From: an uncultured Bacteroidota bacterium
GTDB taxonomy: Bacteria > Bacteroidota > Bacteroidia > Flavobacteriales > Flavobacteriaceae
Assembly (NCBI GenBank): GCA_902622575.1
Contig: CACNQJ010000009.1
Span: 1 to 42,797, forward strand
Length of the DNA stretch: 42,797 nt
Direction: 5' to 3'
The stretch's first letter is position 1; each line of letters starts with the position of its first letter. Position numbers and translations under genes: made by a program. Below the pieces are notes generated by a model. That model was not told where the DNA came from. It did no database searches and worked only from the letters and a program-made list of their open reading frames with translations. Of this stretch, positions 9,132-16,868 are shown piece by piece.

Positions 9132-9876
9132 CCTTTTCTAAATCATTTTTCAATAAATTAAAAACCCTTTTCTTTAGTTTGGGGATATCCCCTTGTTTTA
9201 ATCCTTTTGTTTCAATAAAATCATGAACATTAGCCCTAAGCTTTCCGGGGCTACCTACAAAATAGTTGTATGCAAAGAAATAGGGAAATTTTCTTTCACA
9301 GTCATAAAAACTCATGGGAACAATTGGTATTTGGAATTGAATTGCTAAACTGAAGGCACCATCTTTAAAGTCTTGTAATGTGACACCTGGCTCTGGAATT
9401 CCTCCTTCAGGAAAAATACAAATTGAGAGACCATTGCTTAATCTTTTTGCTGATTTTGCATATACGTCTTTTCTACTTTGTGCATTACCTCGGTCTACCA
9501 ATATGCAGACTTTACTGTAGAAATATCCAAATATTGGTATACGATCCAATTCTTTTTTCCCGACAAAAACAACAGGGTGATCACAAGCAGAAAGCATCAA
9601 CATAACATCAATCATACTTTTGTGATTTGAAACAAGCATATAACTTTTGCCTTTTTCAAACCTCTCTTTCCATTTGATGGATGGATAAAAACCCATTCCA
9701 TACATAACAGTGTTTGACCAAATATTTTTTGCCACCCAAAAAAAATAAGGGTACCAACTTTCTTTCAATGAGAAAATAATTAGGAAGGGGAATGAAATAA
9801 CAATACCTATGAAAGCAAGAACATAGAACCATACGTTCCAGATTCCCAATACACAGATTTTTATAATCTTAAACAC
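9115..9876 (-). CDS. plsC: 1-acyl-sn-glycerol-3-phosphate acyltransferase
   Basis: A 253-residue membrane-bound acyltransferase of the PlsC family. The catalytic HxxxxD is H85-KSMI-D90 and the substrate-binding FPEG motif is at 155-158; a hydrophobic N-terminus (about 8-36) anchors it to the inner membrane. It makes phosphatidic acid from lysophosphatidic acid, although PlsC paralogues also acylate lyso-ornithine and similar lipids. The chosen start is GTG at 9876, with TTG at codon 10 as an alternative. A perfect TACTTTTG lies only 5 bp upstream of the GTG, which either favours the later start, implies a leaderless message, or is chance. Converges on recA with a 17-bp overlap. Confidence 0.9.
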   Translation of the reverse strand: MFKIIKICVLGIWNVWFYVLAFIGIVISFPFLIIFSLKESWYPYFFWVAKNIWSNTVMYGMGFYPSIKWKERFEKGKSYMLVSNHKSMIDVMLMLSACDHPVVFVGKKELDRIPIFGYFYSKVCILVDRGNAQSRKDVYAKSAKRLSNGLSICIFPEGGIPEPGVTLQDFKDGAFSLAIQFQIPIVPMSFYDCERKFPYFFAYNYFVGSPGKLRANVHDFIETKGLKQGDIPKLKKRVFNLLKNDLEKVIYQN

Positions 9877-9880
9877 TGAT

Positions 9881-9888
9881 CAAAAGTA
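9881..9888 (-). promoter_or_regulatory. Candidate -7 element abutting the plsC start
   Basis: TACTTTTG on the minus strand equals the TAnnTTTG consensus but ends only 4 bp before the GTG used for plsC. No clear -33 TTG. Either chance or a sign that translation starts further in or on a very short leader. Confidence 0.3.
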
Positions 9889-9932
9889 GTTAATTGTTAT
9901 TAATGTCTCTAAAACTATTACTTTTGTTGAGT

Positions 9933-10898
9933 ATGTCAAGAATATTAACTGGTATTCAAAGTACAGGAACTCCTCACCTTGGAAATATTTTGGGTGCAAT
10001 CATTCCTGCGATTGAGGAATCAAAAAAAAATAAAGAATCATATTTATTTATTGCAGACCTACACTCTTTGACTCAAATTAAAGATTCAGATCAACTAAAA
10101 GAAAATACATACTCAACTGCAGCTGCTTGGTTAGCTTTTGGACTTGACACATCTAATACAATTTTCTACAAACAATCAGATGTCCCAACGACAACTGAAC
10201 TTTCATGGGTTTTATCATCATTATTTCCATATCAAAGGTTGACACTGGCACACTCATTTAAAGATAAATCAAGTCAGTTAAAGGATGTAAATGTTGGTTT
10301 ATTCACATATCCCATGTTGATGGCAGCTGACATATTACTTTATGATGCTAATGTAGTTCCAGTTGGTAAAGACCAACTACAGCATCTAGAAATTACAAGA
10401 GATGTTGCGATTAAGTTTAACAATAGATTTGGAGAAACACTAGTAATACCTGAAGCATTAACAAATGAAGAAACAAAATATGTTATTGGTACAAATGGTG
10501 AAAAAATGAGCAAGTCTAAAAATAATATTATTGATATTTTTCTTGATGATAACATGTTAAAAAAGCAAATAATGTCAATTGAAACCGATAGCACCCCACT
10601 TGAATCACCAAAACTTGCTGAAAAATGTAATGTTTTTAAAATATATAGCCTAATAGGATCATCAGATCAAGTAAAAAACTTAAAAGCGAAATATGAAAAT
10701 GGAGGATTCGGATATGGACATGCTAAACAAGAATTATTTGAATTAGTATTAACAAGATTTCATGATGAAAGAAAAAAATATAATTACTTGATGTCTAATA
10801 AAAAAGAGATTGATTCAATCCTAACCGAAGGCGCTAAAAAAGCATCTATAACAGCAAATAAAGTAATGAACAGAGTTAGAAAAAAACTTGGCTATTAA
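9933..10898 (+). CDS. trpS: Tryptophan--tRNA ligase
   Basis: A 321-residue class I aminoacyl-tRNA synthetase. The HIGH-type signature is PHLGN (14-18) after TGIQSTGT, and the KMSKS loop is exact at 191-195. Charges tRNA-Trp in the cytoplasm. The frame extends up to a TTG at 9894, but the extra residues (LLMSLKLLLLLS) are not typical of TrpS, whereas MSRILTGIQ from the ATG at 9933 is the standard N-terminus, so that start is used. Divergent from the plsC-like gene. Length and motifs are complete. Confidence 0.95.
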   Translation: MSRILTGIQSTGTPHLGNILGAIIPAIEESKKNKESYLFIADLHSLTQIKDSDQLKENTYSTAAAWLAFGLDTSNTIFYKQSDVPTTTELSWVLSSLFPYQRLTLAHSFKDKSSQLKDVNVGLFTYPMLMAADILLYDANVVPVGKDQLQHLEITRDVAIKFNNRFGETLVIPEALTNEETKYVIGTNGEKMSKSKNNIIDIFLDDNMLKKQIMSIETDSTPLESPKLAEKCNVFKIYSLIGSSDQVKNLKAKYENGGFGYGHAKQELFELVLTRFHDERKKYNYLMSNKKEIDSILTEGAKKASITANKVMNRVRKKLGY

Positions 10899-10936
10899 TT
10901 CATTCTTTTTTAAGAAAAATAGTTTAAATTTAATTT

Positions 10937-11860
10937 ATGCAATTAACCCAAGCTATCAATGTTTTGTTATACTCAAATGATTGTGTAACATTACCTGAAT
11001 TTGGCAGCTTTATTGTAAATAAATTCTCTTCAATTTATGATGAAAGTAAAGGTAAGTTTTACCCACCATCAAGACGAATATCATTCAATTCTAAAATAAA
11101 AAACAATGATGGTTTAATTGCTAAATTTATTTCTACTGAATTAGGAATAAGCTATGAGGATGCTGTTAAGAAGGTTCATACTCAAGTAGTCAGTTGGAAG
11201 AAAAAACTGAACGATGAATCAATTGTTTTAAAAAATATTGGAGAGTTAAGTTATAACGCAGACGAAAATATAGTTTTTGTTCCTGATTTAGATTCTAATC
11301 ATTTTTTGGGTTCATATGGCCTACCAACTTTATATCATAAAAAGAAATCACAGCAGGTTTATACATACAATAAGTCTACACTAAAAAAGTATGAGAATAT
11401 AAAATCAAATAATTCCGATAGTAAGGTTCCAGAACTCATAAAGTATGCTGCTGCTCTGGTTATAATTATATCAGCTACATTTTTTATAAATAGCGAGTAT
11501 GAAAAGTATTCATTTCAACAACAGCTAATTGTTGAAGAGCAAAATAGACAAAACAAAATAAAAAGAGTAGAAAGCGCAATTTTTGATTTTGGATCTATTC
11601 CAGCTATTGAAATTAAGGTGAATCTCCAGTCAAATAAATATCATATCATTGCCGGTGCTTTTGGCGTAAAATCTAATGCTGACAATTTATATAACGCACT
11701 TTTAAGCAAGGGCCACAATCCAACAAAACTACCTTTAAATGACAAAGGCCTTATACCGATTTCTTTTGATAATTTTTCGAACAGAAAAGATGCCGTAATA
11801 GCTCTTCGTCAGTTGCAAAAATCTGAAAATAAAGATGCTTGGATTTTTATTTTAGAGTAA
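10937..11860 (+). CDS. HU-type (CCDC81-like) domain protein with membrane anchor and SPOR domain
   Basis: A 307-residue protein. Two N-terminal HU-like modules of the kind seen in Bacteroidota HU-CCDC81/SPOR proteins occupy about 1-35 and 40-120 (TLPEFGSFIVNK; VLKNIGELSYN). One transmembrane helix spans about 169-185, and a C-terminal SPOR domain about 233-305 (YHIIAGAFG ... AWIFIL). SPOR domains bind denuded glycan strands of septal peptidoglycan, so the predicted topology is HU part in the cytoplasm and SPOR in the periplasm. This could tie nucleoid or filament proteins to the division site. It stands 38 bp after trpS and 10 bp before the thioesterase, so it may share a transcript with the latter. 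Confidence 0.85.
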   Translation: MQLTQAINVLLYSNDCVTLPEFGSFIVNKFSSIYDESKGKFYPPSRRISFNSKIKNNDGLIAKFISTELGISYEDAVKKVHTQVVSWKKKLNDESIVLKNIGELSYNADENIVFVPDLDSNHFLGSYGLPTLYHKKKSQQVYTYNKSTLKKYENIKSNNSDSKVPELIKYAAALVIIISATFFINSEYEKYSFQQQLIVEEQNRQNKIKRVESAIFDFGSIPAIEIKVNLQSNKYHIIAGAFGVKSNADNLYNALLSKGHNPTKLPLNDKGLIPISFDNFSNRKDAVIALRQLQKSENKDAWIFILE

Positions 11861-11870
11861 AATAATTCTT

Positions 11871-12380
11871 ATGAATTCAAAATTTCCAGAGCAGTCTAAA
11901 ACTATTCAAACAGATATAGTTTTACCAGGTGATACAAATAGTTTGAATAATCTCTTTGGTGGTGAGCTTTTAGCTCGAATGGATAAGGTTGCAAGTATTG
12001 CAGCAATAAAGCATTCTGAACAAATTGTTGTCACTGCGTCTATTAATAATGTTGCATTTGGAGAGCCAGTCCCAAATGGGAGTATTTTAACTATAGAGGC
12101 AAAAGTTTCAAGATCATTTAATTCCTCAATGGAGGTTTTTATAGACGTTTGGAAACAAAGCAAAACTAGTAAGAAGAAGTTAAAAGTTAACGAAGCTATC
12201 TACACATTTGTAGCTGTTAATAGCAAAGGCAAACCAATAAAAGTTCCTGCACTAATTCCACAATCGGATTTAGAAAAGAAACGTTTTGAAGCAGCATTAA
12301 GAAGAAGACAATTGAGCCTAGTTTTGGCAGGTAAGATGAAGCCTAGCGAAGCTACTGAACTAAAAGCAATTTTTGACTGA
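11871..12380 (+). CDS. Acyl-CoA thioesterase (hotdog fold, YciA/BFIT-like)
   Basis: A 169-residue single hotdog-domain protein. The stretch PGDTNSLNNLFGGELLARMD (about 20-39) is the typical active-site region of YciA/ACOT-type thioesterases (N and D residues plus GG). Hydrolyses acyl-CoAs to free acid and CoA in the cytoplasm; chain-length preference cannot be predicted. The C-terminus is basic and alpha-helical (KKRFEAALRRRQLSLV), as in many flavobacterial members. The downstream metallo-hydrolase gene starts within its last codons, implying translational coupling. Confidence 0.88.
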   Translation: MNSKFPEQSKTIQTDIVLPGDTNSLNNLFGGELLARMDKVASIAAIKHSEQIVVTASINNVAFGEPVPNGSILTIEAKVSRSFNSSMEVFIDVWKQSKTSKKKLKVNEAIYTFVAVNSKGKPIKVPALIPQSDLEKKRFEAALRRRQLSLVLAGKMKPSEATELKAIFD

Positions 12381-12381
12381 T

Positions 12382-13293
12382 TTGAATTATCGAAATTTTC
12401 TGACATTATTCATTTTTTTTCTACCACTATTTGCCTTTAATCAAATTAATTCTTCTTATAGTTTAAAAATTTTAGGAGTTGTTCAAGACGGTGGTTTCCC
12501 ACATTTAGGAAATAACAAAACATGCTGTGACAATATTGATCAAAATAGGTATGTAACCTCGATTTTGTTAACTAATAACTCGAATAATGAGTCGTACCTT
12601 TTTGATGCTTCACCTGACATTAATGAGCAACTTAATTTTATGGGTGATAGAATAAAAAAAGATTTAAAAGGTATTTTTTTAACGCATGCTCATATTGGAC
12701 ACTATACAGGTTTGATGTATTTCGGGAGAGAGGCTTTAAATTCTAGATTGATTAATGTTTACGCCATGCCGAGGATGAAAAAATTTTTGGAAAAAAATGG
12801 GCCTTGGAGTCAACTAGTCGAACTACAAAATATTTCAATCAAACAGATTAGTAATAATTCTAAGATTTCTATTGACCCAAATGTTATTGTTCAACCAATT
12901 GAAGTCCCGCACAGAGGAGAATTTTCTGAAACTGTTGGATACAAAATTTACGGACCAAATAAAACACTTCTTTTTATTCCAGATATTGACAAATGGTATT
13001 TATGGGAAAAATCAATTATTGATGAAATAAAAAAAGTTGATTACGCATTAATTGACGCAACTTTCTATGACTCTAAAGAGGTAAATTATAGAGACGTTTC
13101 CGAAATTCCACACCCATTTGTAGTTGAAAGCTTGGAGCTTTTTGATCCAATAAAACAAAAAGAAAAAAATAAAATATTTTTTATTCATCTAAATCACACA
13201 AATCCGTTACTCAATGATAACAGCGAAGAATATCAATATATTATTAACAAAGGTTATAATGTTGCTAAGGAGGGAATGGTTTTAGACCTTTAG
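12382..13293 (+). CDS. Exported PqqB-like MBL-fold metallo-hydrolase
   Basis: About 303 residues from TTG at 12382 (TTG at 12373, overlapping the thioesterase stop, is the alternative; no ATG fits). An N-terminal hydrophobic leader ends near AFNQ, so it is probably secreted to the periplasm. The rest is a metallo-beta-lactamase fold of the PqqB-like group: LGVVQDGGFPHLG, KTCCD, FDASPDI, THAHIGHYTGL and the late HLNHTNP. In the metal motif HxHxDH the Asp is Gly (HAHIGH). No other PQQ biosynthesis gene is present nearby, so a role in PQQ synthesis is unlikely; the family is better read as a metal-dependent hydrolase of unknown substrate. The 3' end overlaps the zinc-ribbon gene by 4 bp. Confidence 0.8.
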   Translation: MNYRNFLTLFIFFLPLFAFNQINSSYSLKILGVVQDGGFPHLGNNKTCCDNIDQNRYVTSILLTNNSNNESYLFDASPDINEQLNFMGDRIKKDLKGIFLTHAHIGHYTGLMYFGREALNSRLINVYAMPRMKKFLEKNGPWSQLVELQNISIKQISNNSKISIDPNVIVQPIEVPHRGEFSETVGYKIYGPNKTLLFIPDIDKWYLWEKSIIDEIKKVDYALIDATFYDSKEVNYRDVSEIPHPFVVESLELFDPIKQKEKNKIFFIHLNHTNPLLNDNSEEYQYIINKGYNVAKEGMVLDL

Positions 13294-13493
13294 ACTGCGC
13301 AAGTCATATCCTCTCCACAACATAACGGAGATTTAATTTTACCTAAACAGCTCGGGCATTTAGAAATTTGAACAACTGTACCATCATCTAAGGTCAGGTG
13401 ATCATTTTCTAATGGCGTGTCACATTTACCACAGCTGGCATTTACTGACATCCCACACTGATTACATTCATATGTATACATATTTTTCGGCAT
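13290..13493 (-). CDS. Small zinc-ribbon protein
   Basis: A 67-residue protein with nine cysteines: C10-x2-C13, C21-x2-C24, C46-x2-C49, C58-C59 and C65. Two rubredoxin/zinc-ribbon-like knuckles are expected. No DNA-binding helix or catalytic motif is visible. Function unknown; similar small zinc ribbons occur widely in flavobacteria. Convergent with the metallo-hydrolase (4-bp overlap of stop codons) and divergent from the DUF6150 gene. Confidence 0.75.
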   Translation of the reverse strand: MPKNMYTYECNQCGMSVNASCGKCDTPLENDHLTLDDGTVVQISKCPSCLGKIKSPLCCGEDMTCAV

Positions 13494-13519
13494 TAAGTTT
13501 GGTCTAAATTAATAAAAAC

Positions 13520-13852
13520 ATGAACAAGATTATTTTAATTTCTCTTTTATTTTTTACAACTACAATATACTCCCAAAACATTTACAGCACTGAATATGCT
13601 TCACAATCAGAAATAAAAATATACGTTGTTAAATATGAATCTCAAGCTGACTTAAAAGTCTACAAGGTAAATTATAAGTCTCAGGCTGTTGGTAATGAGG
13701 GGCTTTGGTATTTTGTAAAATATAAATCCGAATCTGATAAAAAAATATATTTTGTTGATTATGAATCACAAAGTGATCTTAAAATTTATTTTGTAAAATA
13801 TAAATCTCAAGCAGGTTGGAAAAATAAAAGTAAAAAAGCTTTACTTTATTAA
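13520..13852 (+). CDS. Secreted DUF6150 repeat protein
   Basis: A 110-residue protein with a signal peptide ending at IYSQ (about 19), followed by five tandem short units of the type IYxVxYxSQADLK (about 13 residues each; the middle one carries an insert, VGNEGL). This alternation of strand and SQxDLK turn is the DUF6150 pattern, likely forming a small beta-sheet stack. Exported; function unknown. The stop is immediately followed by the stop of a convergent gene (13853). Confidence 0.8.
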   Translation: MNKIILISLLFFTTTIYSQNIYSTEYASQSEIKIYVVKYESQADLKVYKVNYKSQAVGNEGLWYFVKYKSESDKKIYFVDYESQSDLKIYFVKYKSQAGWKNKSKKALLY

Positions 13853-14506
13853 TTAAAATCTTTTTCCTATCGAAAACCCACCTCTTAAGAGTGCTTCGGG
13901 TCTACTAGATTCAACTGCTCTACCAATCTCTTCATTATTCTCATCTTTATTTAGAAGAAATCTACCTACACCACCAGTGATTTCGAATGTCCATCCTTTT
14001 TTATTTACCCATTTTTGTCCGATGGCAGCACCAGGTGCAATATCAAAAAAATTCTCTTCTACGTTTTCCCAATAATCTATACCAGGGTTATTTGGATCAG
14101 GGCTATAGTTATAATAATCTACATCATGTTTACCAGATGAAAATTTAGTAAAAATTTCAGCAAAAAATCCAGCACCACCATAATCTTTTTTATTAAAAAA
14201 ATAAAAACGATAGAAAGGAGTCAAGGAGAACTTATCAGTCCAATTTCTAGATGCCGAAGCGTTGGCACGTGTATTTATAAACATGCTTACTCCAAATGAG
14301 GAGTAAGGGTCCTTAATTCTTTCATATGTAATATCAAAAGCTGGTATACTTAGAATATCAATCAAATCTAATTTTAATTCATTTTGGCCAAGCTCCTCAA
14401 ACAGATCAGATATTTGATTGTCGTTTTTTAAGACTTCAACTTGTTGAACTTTTTGTGCAGTTATGGATATGCTAAAAAGTAAAATTAACAGGTAAGTATA
14501 TTTCAT
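13853..14506 (-). CDS. Outer-membrane beta-barrel-like exported protein (DUF3575-like)
   Basis: A 217-residue protein with signal peptide (cut near ITAQ, about 18) and alternating hydrophobic/aromatic strands typical of an eight-stranded small barrel: AFDITYERI, FSLTPFYRFYFF, GAGFFAEIFTKF, FDIAPGAAIGQKWV, FEITGGVGRFLL, and a final RGGFSIGKRF ending in Phe as outer-membrane barrels do. The pattern resembles DUF3575 proteins of Bacteroidota. No enzyme motif is seen. It follows a small lipoprotein gene by 6 bp, so the pair is likely one transcript. Confidence 0.65.
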   Translation of the reverse strand: MKYTYLLILLFSISITAQKVQQVEVLKNDNQISDLFEELGQNELKLDLIDILSIPAFDITYERIKDPYSSFGVSMFINTRANASASRNWTDKFSLTPFYRFYFFNKKDYGGAGFFAEIFTKFSSGKHDVDYYNYSPDPNNPGIDYWENVEENFFDIAPGAAIGQKWVNKKGWTFEITGGVGRFLLNKDENNEEIGRAVESSRPEALLRGGFSIGKRF

Positions 14507-14512
14507 AGTTTA

Positions 14513-14737
14513 TTATTCATTACAATATTCCTCTCCAATTACAAAAGAGTTGTAGGTATCTCTTGTTACTTCTACTTGACCACCTCCTCCAGGGTTCTCG
14601 GAATCGTTGGTGCCCGAAGTTGATGTTAATGTAAAAAAATATACCCCATTCATTTCATATTTATCGACTATTGTCCCACAGCTGTATGGGTCACAAGATG
14701 CAAAAACAAAGAAAATAATGAAGAGAGTTTTTTTCAA
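14513..14737 (-). CDS. Small lipoprotein of unknown function
   Basis: A 74-residue protein starting at TTG, with a signal peptide and lipobox FASC (Cys 15). The mature part has two more cysteines (near the start and at EYCNE) and a glycine-rich loop (PGGGG). Not recognised as a family. It lies 6 bp upstream of the barrel-like gene, so it may be a surface or periplasmic partner of it. Confidence 0.6.
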   Translation of the reverse strand: MKKTLFIIFFVFASCDPYSCGTIVDKYEMNGVYFFTLTSTSGTNDSENPGGGGQVEVTRDTYNSFVIGEEYCNE

Positions 14738-14881
14738 TTTGAGAAATAATATATTCTGTAAATTTAGCTATATTTTTTTATGCTATTAAATATTAACATC
14801 AAACTTTTTATACTAATTATTTTTTAGCAAACTAATTTCTCAATTATAATTATTGTAAATTAATGAACATAATTTTAACTC

Positions 14882-15322
14882 ATGGAAAATAAGCTAAATA
14901 GATTCATTAAATACCCAGTATTAATTATTTCAGTCGTTATATGTATCTCTGGGATAAGGTGGTTAATTAGCCCAGAGCCCTGGATTTTAGATCAGGTTGC
15001 AAATGAAGAACGCTTAGCAATGACTTTTAATGAATTATTTTTAATCGAAGGAAATGATACTCTAGGAGCATATCTTAAGCAGATATATCGATTTTTAGGA
15101 TTATATGTTCTTGGCACTGGACTAATACTATTAGTATTTGCTTCAAATAAGTTTTTCAAAAACAAAAGTTTCAGAAATAAATACCTTTCAGTTCTCGGTA
15201 TATTATTGTTCTCAAATATTCTATTAGCTTATTTTTGGATTCCTTCATCACATTTTATTTACATTATGTGGGGAGCAATATTATTATATTTAGGGAGCCT
15301 TTACAATCATACTAAGTTGTAA
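14882..15322 (+). CDS. Four-helix membrane protein, unknown function
   Basis: A 146-residue integral membrane protein with about four transmembrane helices (residues about 12-30, 66-86, 100-118, 122-140). A short extracytoplasmic loop follows helix 1 (about 31-60). The arrangement resembles DUF4345/DoxX-type small membrane proteins, but no diagnostic residue is visible. It stands alone between a divergent lipoprotein gene and a convergent methyltransferase gene. Confidence 0.65.
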   Translation: MENKLNRFIKYPVLIISVVICISGIRWLISPEPWILDQVANEERLAMTFNELFLIEGNDTLGAYLKQIYRFLGLYVLGTGLILLVFASNKFFKNKSFRNKYLSVLGILLFSNILLAYFWIPSSHFIYIMWGAILLYLGSLYNHTKL

Positions 15323-15342
15323 TAAAAAATTTCTAAAAGAGG

Positions 15343-16038
15343 TTATTTTTTTGCAATGTAAATTGTTGATGCGCCAAAAAGTTTAATTTCTGATTGGATA
15401 TTTATAAAATTCATATCCCTAAGTATTTTTATAAAATCTTCACCATATGGAAATGTTTTGGCAGACGACTCTAAATAACCGTATGCATTTGAATTATTAG
15501 AAAAAATCATCCCAATAATTCTGACATATAATTTGGTGTGAATGTTATAAAAAACCCTAACTAAAGGGTTAGATGGCAATGATGTTTCTAGAATAATTAA
15601 TAAGCCATCTTTTTTTAAAACTCTATAAATTTCTTTTAATGAATTTTTAAGATTTGTAAAATTTCTAACTCCGTAACCTATTGTTACTACATCAAACACC
15701 CCATCATCATACTTTAAATTTTCAGCATTCCCTTTTTCAAGCAATATCTTATCATTTAAATTTTGATTATCAATTTTACTTTGCCCAACTTCAAGCATTT
15801 TTGAAGATGGATCCATACCAATAATTTTACAGTCTTTTATTGATGAAAGTTCTATAGCTATATCAGACGTACCTGTTGCTAAATCTAAAATTTTCTTTGG
15901 ATTTATTTTTTTACAAATGTTAACTATTTGCTTTTTCCACTTTTTGTGAGCACCAAAAGTTATAAGATTATTAATAAAATCATATTCTTTGGATATCGAA
16001 TCGAACATTTCTCTATTTTGATTGTTTTCTTTAAGCAT
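15343..16038 (-). CDS. menG: Demethylmenaquinone methyltransferase
   Basis: A 231-residue class I SAM-dependent C-methyltransferase of the UbiE/MenG family. SAM-binding motif I is DLATGTSDIA (about 57-66), and the family signatures GYGVRNFTN and EIYRVLKKDG are present. It methylates demethylmenaquinone in the last step of menaquinone synthesis; Bacteroidota use menaquinone, so MenG is preferred over UbiE. It begins 9 bp after the stop of another methyltransferase on the same strand. Confidence 0.93.
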   Translation of the reverse strand: MLKENNQNREMFDSISKEYDFINNLITFGAHKKWKKQIVNICKKINPKKILDLATGTSDIAIELSSIKDCKIIGMDPSSKMLEVGQSKIDNQNLNDKILLEKGNAENLKYDDGVFDVVTIGYGVRNFTNLKNSLKEIYRVLKKDGLLIILETSLPSNPLVRVFYNIHTKLYVRIIGMIFSNNSNAYGYLESSAKTFPYGEDFIKILRDMNFINIQSEIKLFGASTIYIAKK

Positions 16039-16047
16039 TATTAAAAA

Positions 16048-16662
16048 TTACCTTTTTACAAAGTGTGAAAACAGAAAGTTTTGAGTGGTGTTAAAAGGGG
16101 TTATATGATCAAAATGAAATGAATCAATCAATTTAAAAGTCTTAATAAATAATTTTTCAATTACTTTTTTTGAGTATCTGCTTACATCTAGTCCACTACA
16201 TTTTAAAGGTCCATTTTCTGAAAAAGCCCCAATTATTAAATGCCCGCCATCGGAAATATTTTTTTCAACTATATCTACATATTTTTTAATATGATTTTCT
16301 TCTTTTAAAAAATGAAAAACGGCTCTATCATGCCAAATATCAAATCTTTCATCAGTTTTAAAATTCAAAATATCTTCATTAATCCATCTAACCTTGTTTG
16401 ATTGTCCACCTAAAAATTTTTTTGATTTTTCTAGTGCAGATTTGGATATGTCTAAATATGTTAAACGATTGTAACCAATTTCAATCAAATTCTTTAATAA
16501 TTTACTTCTGCCGCCTCCAACATCAATAATTTTTGGATTTTCAATTTCTGTACTTTGAATCATCTTTATTGATTCGTTAGTTTCTTTTTGAAACCAACTT
16601 ACTTCATCTTCATTTTTTTCATCATAAATTTTCTCCCAATGCAATTTTAAATTGTAGTTCAT
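16048..16662 (-). CDS. Class I SAM-dependent methyltransferase
   Basis: A 204-residue methyltransferase with motif I PKIIDVGGGRSKLL (about 43-56), the acidic ribose-binding residue in YLDIS, and DIWHDRAVFHFL near the active site. The DRAVFHFL pattern is shared with thiopurine-methyltransferase-like and putative toxic-compound methyltransferases. Cytoplasmic; substrate unknown. Co-oriented and closely spaced with menG, but that is not evidence that it acts on quinones. Confidence 0.8.
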   Translation of the reverse strand: MNYNLKLHWEKIYDEKNEDEVSWFQKETNESIKMIQSTEIENPKIIDVGGGRSKLLKNLIEIGYNRLTYLDISKSALEKSKKFLGGQSNKVRWINEDILNFKTDERFDIWHDRAVFHFLKEENHIKKYVDIVEKNISDGGHLIIGAFSENGPLKCSGLDVSRYSKKVIEKLFIKTFKLIDSFHFDHITPFNTTQNFLFSHFVKR

Positions 16663-16691
16663 TATTTAGTATTGTAATTTAGCTAAAACTT

Positions 16692-16868
16692 ATGAGTTTG
16701 TTCGATAAATATTTTTTTGGCTATTTGCCTGAAAAAGTAAAAACTTTTGTTCGTTTCTTTTGTATTGTATTTCTTTTATTCTTAATAATCGAAATTGCAA
16801 TCACTTTTATCTTTGTAGTATTCATTATTGCGGTAATATCAAAGCTTTTGATGCGGTTCTTTAATTAA
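16692..16868 (+). CDS. 58-residue small membrane protein
   Basis: ATG to TAA, 58 residues. An amphipathic start (MSLFDKYFFGYLPEKVKTFV) leads into one long or two close transmembrane helices (about 22-52), then a short basic end (KLLMRFFN). Its stop overlaps the stop of the convergent nuclease gene by 4 bp, the same tight packing seen at other genuine gene ends here. It fills an otherwise empty stretch. Function unknown. Confidence 0.5.
   Translation: MSLFDKYFFGYLPEKVKTFVRFFCIVFLLFLIIEIAITFIFVVFIIAVISKLLMRFFN

Noticed and set aside
9894-9932. Longer TrpS start at TTG 9894
   Set aside because: The added LLMSLKLLLLLS is unlike TrpS N-termini; ATG at 9933 gives the standard one.
12382-13293. 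PQQ biosynthesis gene pqqB
   Set aside because: Exported, altered metal motif and no pqq neighbours.
14607-14789. 60-residue plus-strand frame
   Set aside because: Antisense to the small lipoprotein gene with its lipobox; no support.
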